Assembly: GCF_000251105.1 (NCBI RefSeq)
Contig: NC_017034.1
Location: 744,001 to 808,000, forward strand
Origin: Methanocella conradii HZ254
GTDB taxonomy: Archaea; Halobacteriota; Methanocellia; Methanocellales; Methanocellaceae
Direction of reading: 5' to 3'
Length of the DNA: 64,000 nt
Under the pieces are notes generated by a model. It was not told where the DNA came from, did not search any database, and saw only the letters and a list, made by a program, of their open reading frames with translations. Positions 60,918-64,000 of this stretch are shown here, piece by piece (positions within the stretch are counted from its first letter, which is position 1; each line of letters opens with the position of its first letter). A program made the position numbers and the translations under genes.

Positions 60918-62213
60918 TTATGGGTAGGAGCGGCTGATGGTGCGCGGGAAAGGTATGGCATCGCGGATGTGCTCGAGGCCACAGATCCAGCGGACAAGCC
61001 GCTCGGCTCCCATGCCGAAACCGGAGTGAGGCACCGAGCCATAGCGCCTCAAGTCGAGATACCACTCATACTTAGAGGGGTCCTCGCCCTGCCTCCTGAG
61101 CCGCTCCTCTATTATCCTTAAGTCGGTCTCCCTCTCGCTGGCCCCGATAACCTCGCCGAACCCCTTCGGGGCGATCATGTCGACGTTAAGCACTTTTCCG
61201 TTACCGGCGTCCTTCATGTAGAAGGCTTTTACCTCGGCCGGGTACTCCGTGACGAATATGGGCTTATCATAGTGCGTGGAAAGCTGCCTCTCCTCGTGGG
61301 TGCCGAAGTCCTCGCCCCACTTTATGCTAAAGCCATCGGCCTGCAAGGCCTTTATGGCATCATCATATGTTATCCTGGGGAATGGGGGCTTTAACGCCTT
61401 AAAGTACTCAGGGTCGCCCCCGATGAGCTTGATCTCGCCGTAGCGCTCCTCGGCCGCCTTATTGCACACAAAGCACACGAGGCTCTCCAGCATGTCAATC
61501 ATCTCGTACAGGCCCATCCAGGCCATCTCTCCTTCGATGTGCCAGTACTCGGCGAGGTGCCTGGTGGTACGGGACTTCTCCGCCCTGAACGACGGGGTTA
61601 TCGAGTATACCTTTTCCAGCCCGAAGATGAGCGACTCCAAATATAGCTGGGCGCTCTGCGACAGGTACGCCTTATCCTCGAAATACTTAACCTCGAACAG
61701 GGTAGACCCGCCCTCGCAGGCGCTTGATATTATGATGGGCGGCGTAACCTCATAGAATCCGTTCGCCCTGAACCATTCCCTGCACGCGGACAGCACCGCG
61801 TCCTTGACCTTCATGACCGCCACCAGCTCCTTGCTGCGAACGTGAAGGTGTCTCAGGTCTAATAGAACCTCCGGGTTGTGCTCCTCCCTGCCAAATATAG
61901 GATAATCTTTCGAGGTGCCTATCAGCTTTAGCTCGGTGGCCAATAGCTCTTTTCCGCCAGGCGCGCGCGGGTCCGTCCGTACCTTTCCCTTTACGATGAC
62001 CGAGCACTCCATGGACAGGGCGTCGGCGACCTTCAACGCCTCGTCGCACACGTTACCCTTCCTCGTCGTCACCTGCATCTCGCCCGTGGCGTCCCTTATG
62101 AGCGTGAAGACTATCTTTCCGCTCGACCTGTTCTTTACGACCCACCCGCCGATCTCGACCTCTTCGCCATCGGCAAACCTGCCTGAGAGTACGTCCTTTA
62201 TCTTCGCGTACAT
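60918..62213 (-). CDS. asnS: Asparaginyl-tRNA synthetase
   Basis: A 431-residue class IIb synthetase. The N-terminal OB-fold (VEIGGWVVKNRSSGKIVF) precedes the catalytic core with SSACEGGSTLFEVKYFEDKAYLSQSAQLYLE, SFRAEKSRTTRHLAEYWHIE (motif 2) and SVPHSGFGMGAERLVRWI (motif 3). The serine-rich EGGSTLFEV segment marks AsnRS over AspRS, which has EGGTELF. Many methanogens make Asn-tRNA by amidation instead, so a direct AsnRS is noteworthy. ATG 62213 begins at the OB-fold. Confidence 0.9.
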   Translation of the reverse strand: MYAKIKDVLSGRFADGEEVEIGGWVVKNRSSGKIVFTLIRDATGEMQVTTRKGNVCDEALKVADALSMECSVIVKGKVRTDPRAPGGKELLATELKLIGTSKDYPIFGREEHNPEVLLDLRHLHVRSKELVAVMKVKDAVLSACREWFRANGFYEVTPPIIISSACEGGSTLFEVKYFEDKAYLSQSAQLYLESLIFGLEKVYSITPSFRAEKSRTTRHLAEYWHIEGEMAWMGLYEMIDMLESLVCFVCNKAAEERYGEIKLIGGDPEYFKALKPPFPRITYDDAIKALQADGFSIKWGEDFGTHEERQLSTHYDKPIFVTEYPAEVKAFYMKDAGNGKVLNVDMIAPKGFGEVIGASERETDLRIIEERLRRQGEDPSKYEWYLDLRRYGSVPHSGFGMGAERLVRWICGLEHIRDAIPFPRTISRSYP

Positions 62214-62283
62214 GCACTCATCTTCCACTGGCTATAGGGCGTCTTCAATAAAAAACCTTTACCGAGACCCTGAATAGCATGGC

Positions 62284-62718
62284 CTATCGGAGTTTTCTCG
62301 CCAGCTCTTTATGCCTCTGGCGGATGATACTCCTACACAGGGAAAAGAAAGCATCGATATCCCTGTCCTCCACGTTATCGAGCGGCCTCCTGACTATGCC
62401 TTCAAAAGTGTCCAGGAATTCCAGCGTGGTGTCTACCTTCAGGCTCTTCTTGCGGATGAGGTTATACAGGCGCTCCATGAACATCTCGACTGTCCGGGGG
62501 TCGCTGGACCTGTCGGGGTCGGTGAGCAGGTCTAGCAACCCCTCGCATACGGCACGTGCGACGCTCTCCGCAGGCCTATCGAACCCCGAAAAGAAGTCTT
62601 TGGCCGTGAGCACGGCCACGGCCTCGTCTATTATCCGCTGCCTATACCTGGTAAGATCGCGCACTATCTTTAGGTTCATGAATGCTCGAATAACTTCCGG
62701 GGTTATGTTGATTCTCAT
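62284..62718 (-). CDS. Helical protein, unknown
   Basis: A 144-residue all-helical protein (MNLKIVRDLTRYRQRIIDEAV, RAVCEGLLDLLTDPD, MERLYNLIRKKSL, ALCR-like SLCRSIIRQRHKELARKLR). No motif or family recognised. It is 66 nt downstream of the reading end of nothing obvious; it stands alone between asnS and the RCC1 gene, on the minus strand. Confidence 0.5.
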   Translation of the reverse strand: MRINITPEVIRAFMNLKIVRDLTRYRQRIIDEAVAVLTAKDFFSGFDRPAESVARAVCEGLLDLLTDPDRSSDPRTVEMFMERLYNLIRKKSLKVDTTLEFLDTFEGIVRRPLDNVEDRDIDAFFSLCRSIIRQRHKELARKLR

Positions 62719-62801
62719 AATTTTTAGTGGGATGAGGTTATGCGATGGTGATATAAGCTATTTATATCACGCCCCCTTACCTCTTGGATGGTGAGCTTAG
62801 T

Positions 62802-64000
62802 ATGCACCGTATAAAGTTCGTGAGCTTTGCTATTTTTATTACGTGTGTTTTTGCCATCTCCGCCCAGGCAGGCGCATTGTCCCCACAGGCCGTGGCCATA
62901 GCCGCGTCTAACTGTACTTCAGTTGCGTTGCTGGAGGATGGTAGCGTGTGGCAGTGGGGCCGCGTATGCGACGGTGTCGAGTGGAGCGCGCCACAAAGGG
63001 TGGACATTTCAGGCGTACGCCAGATAGCGGCCGGGAGCGGCCACGTCCTGGCGCTCAAAGGCGACGGCACCGTATGGGCCTGGGGGTCCAATTCATACGG
63101 AGAGCTAGGCGATGGCACGAATGAGAACAGCATCGAGCCGGTACAGGTGGCCGGGCTGACGGGGGTGAAAGCCATAAGCGCGGGCAAGGGCTTCAGCCTC
63201 GCGCTAAAAGGAGATGGTAGTGTCTGGGCCTGGGGCTCAAACACGTATGGCCAGTTAGGGAAAAACCCGCTCAGCTTCATGGGGTCCTTGACGCCAATAC
63301 AGGTTGAAGGCCTGGAAGGCGTGGTATCCATATCATGCGGAGGCTCGCATTGCTTTGCGCTACAGGAAAATGGCGTCTTATGGGCGTGGGGCGAGAACTC
63401 TCATGGTATACTGGGCGATGGGACAAACGAGAGCCAGTTCAAGCCCGTGAAGCCTAAGATAAAGGATGTGAAGGCCTTCGATGCAGGCGAGTTGAGCCAT
63501 GCGCTCGCCGTTAAGGAGGACGGCAGCGTGTGGGCGTGGGGGTTCAACTATAAGGGGCAGCTCGGCACGGGCGGGGTGAGCCTGAGCGACCAGGGCAGGA
63601 TATCGCTCGGGCGGGAGGCGGATAACTATAACCCGGACATCGTGAGGGGCGTGTCCGACGCGAAGGCGGTTGCCGCAGGCGGGTCGCACTCGGTCGCCCT
63701 CGCCTCCGACGGAAGCGTGTGGGCGTGGGGCTCAAACTCGGATGGCCAGCTCGGCCTTGGACACGCAGGGGGTAGCGACGTGACCTCGCCGACGCGGGTG
63801 CAGGGCATAGAAGGCGTGACGGCCATAGCAGCGGGCATGTACCACACGCTGGCCCTTAAGGGCGACGGAAGCGTGTGGGCGTGGGGCTCAAACTCGGATG
63901 GCCAGCTCGGCAACGCAAGCTTTTCAGCGGCATCTTCCCCTGTGCCCATCCTCATAGGCCCCCAGATACCCACGGCGGCATCCCCTACTTCAATCACCAC
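62802..64000 (+). CDS. RCC1-repeat surface protein, partial (runs off right edge)
   Basis: An open frame of 399 codons from ATG 62802, with GGTGAG upstream, continues past the window end without a stop. A signal peptide (FVSFAIFITCVFAISAQAG) is followed by seven RCC1-type repeats with GTVWAWGSN and GQLG/ELGDG cores, enough for a full seven-bladed propeller. It then enters a Thr/Ser/Pro-rich segment (PTAASPTSIT), probably a stalk to an anchor beyond the edge. It is a paralogue of the RCC1 protein at 1748-3067. Secreted or surface role inferred; ligand unknown. Confidence 0.88.
   Translation, partial: MHRIKFVSFAIFITCVFAISAQAGALSPQAVAIAASNCTSVALLEDGSVWQWGRVCDGVEWSAPQRVDISGVRQIAAGSGHVLALKGDGTVWAWGSNSYGELGDGTNENSIEPVQVAGLTGVKAISAGKGFSLALKGDGSVWAWGSNTYGQLGKNPLSFMGSLTPIQVEGLEGVVSISCGGSHCFALQENGVLWAWGENSHGILGDGTNESQFKPVKPKIKDVKAFDAGELSHALAVKEDGSVWAWGFNYKGQLGTGGVSLSDQGRISLGREADNYNPDIVRGVSDAKAVAAGGSHSVALASDGSVWAWGSNSDGQLGLGHAGGSDVTSPTRVQGIEGVTAIAAGMYHTLALKGDGSVWAWGSNSDGQLGNASFSAASSPVPILIGPQIPTAASPTSIT
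63707..63910 (+). repeat. Exact 48-bp direct repeat within the RCC1 gene
   Basis: Bases 63707-63754 and 63863-63910 are identical (beginning CGACGGAAGCGTGTGGGCGT), 156 bp apart, so they mark a blade-length (52-residue) unit. Identity at DNA level implies a recent duplication or gene conversion between blades. Confidence 0.8.

Noticed and set aside
1..64000. tRNA genes
   Set aside because: No T-loop-like GTTC-A/G-A-N-T-C-C with a matching acceptor stem was seen on either strand by eye. A tRNAscan run would be decisive.
1..64000. CRISPR arrays and insertion sequences
   Set aside because: No evenly spaced 25-40-bp repeats and no transposase motifs were found; the repeats present are coding RCC1 blades or isolated hairpins.

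Overview
The window reads as chromosome of a high-GC methanogenic euryarchaeon, most likely of the order Methanocellales (rice-cluster-I type). This is inferred from gene content and was not searched. Archaeal markers include RNase P RNA with the archaeal protein subunit Rpp21/Rnp4, a class I archaeal CCA-adding enzyme, a UPF0200/UPF0201 protein, archaeal type IV pilins, a split GMP synthase glutaminase and TATA-type promoters. Methanogen-like metabolism is shown by a six-gene Ech-type membrane [NiFe] hydrogenase, a two-subunit anaplerotic pyruvate carboxylase, and class II plus class III ribonucleotide reductases. No tRNA gene, rRNA, CRISPR array or insertion sequence was seen.

Left part (1-12 kb): a radical SAM/HhH protein; a leftward group of a Tyr-rich secreted miniprotein, two ABC-2 permeases without an ATPase, and a seven-blade RCC1-type surface protein; two YkgJ-type Cys-cluster proteins flanking an atypical peroxiredoxin; GMP synthase glutaminase; a flavodoxin-ferredoxin; and a B12 adenosyltransferase directly behind the B12-dependent ribonucleotide reductase NrdJ, whose promoter carries an 11-bp-arm palindrome. 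From 12 to 24.5 kb: pyruvate carboxylase (PycB, then PycA fused to biotin ligase), a run of small membrane and secreted hypotheticals (16-19.4 kb), Rnp4, a PHP-type PolX with a damaged polymerase site, ThpR, CCA transferase and a frameshifted HDAC-like gene.

Middle (24.5-45 kb): a regulator, CutA, a site-2 protease, a lipoprotein, a second radical SAM protein, a pilin pair (one with a PA14 domain), a DNA methyltransferase remnant, RNase P RNA, and a RecA-like ATPase followed by a remarkable pseudo-RecA/small GTPase/Roadblock fusion protein, the most novel system seen here. Then Hsp20 behind a heat-shock palindrome, NrdD-NrdG (anaerobic ribonucleotide reductase), a nucleotide kinase-like/RNA-binding fusion, a TIM-barrel isomerase, an MFS transporter and a HIT protein.

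Right part (45-64 kb): a divergent ABC export locus whose first permease carries a PrsW-like protease domain, a metallo-beta-lactamase-fold hydrolase, a response regulator, the leftward echABCDEF operon, a HAD phosphatase with a GH15 glycosidase facing a GT4 glycosyltransferase, AsnRS, and a second seven-blade RCC1 protein running off the right edge.

Shared cis elements tie parts together: a 21-bp element occurs exactly at two promoters 13 kb apart, with a degenerate third copy, and a hairpin-type element follows two unrelated genes 14 kb apart.
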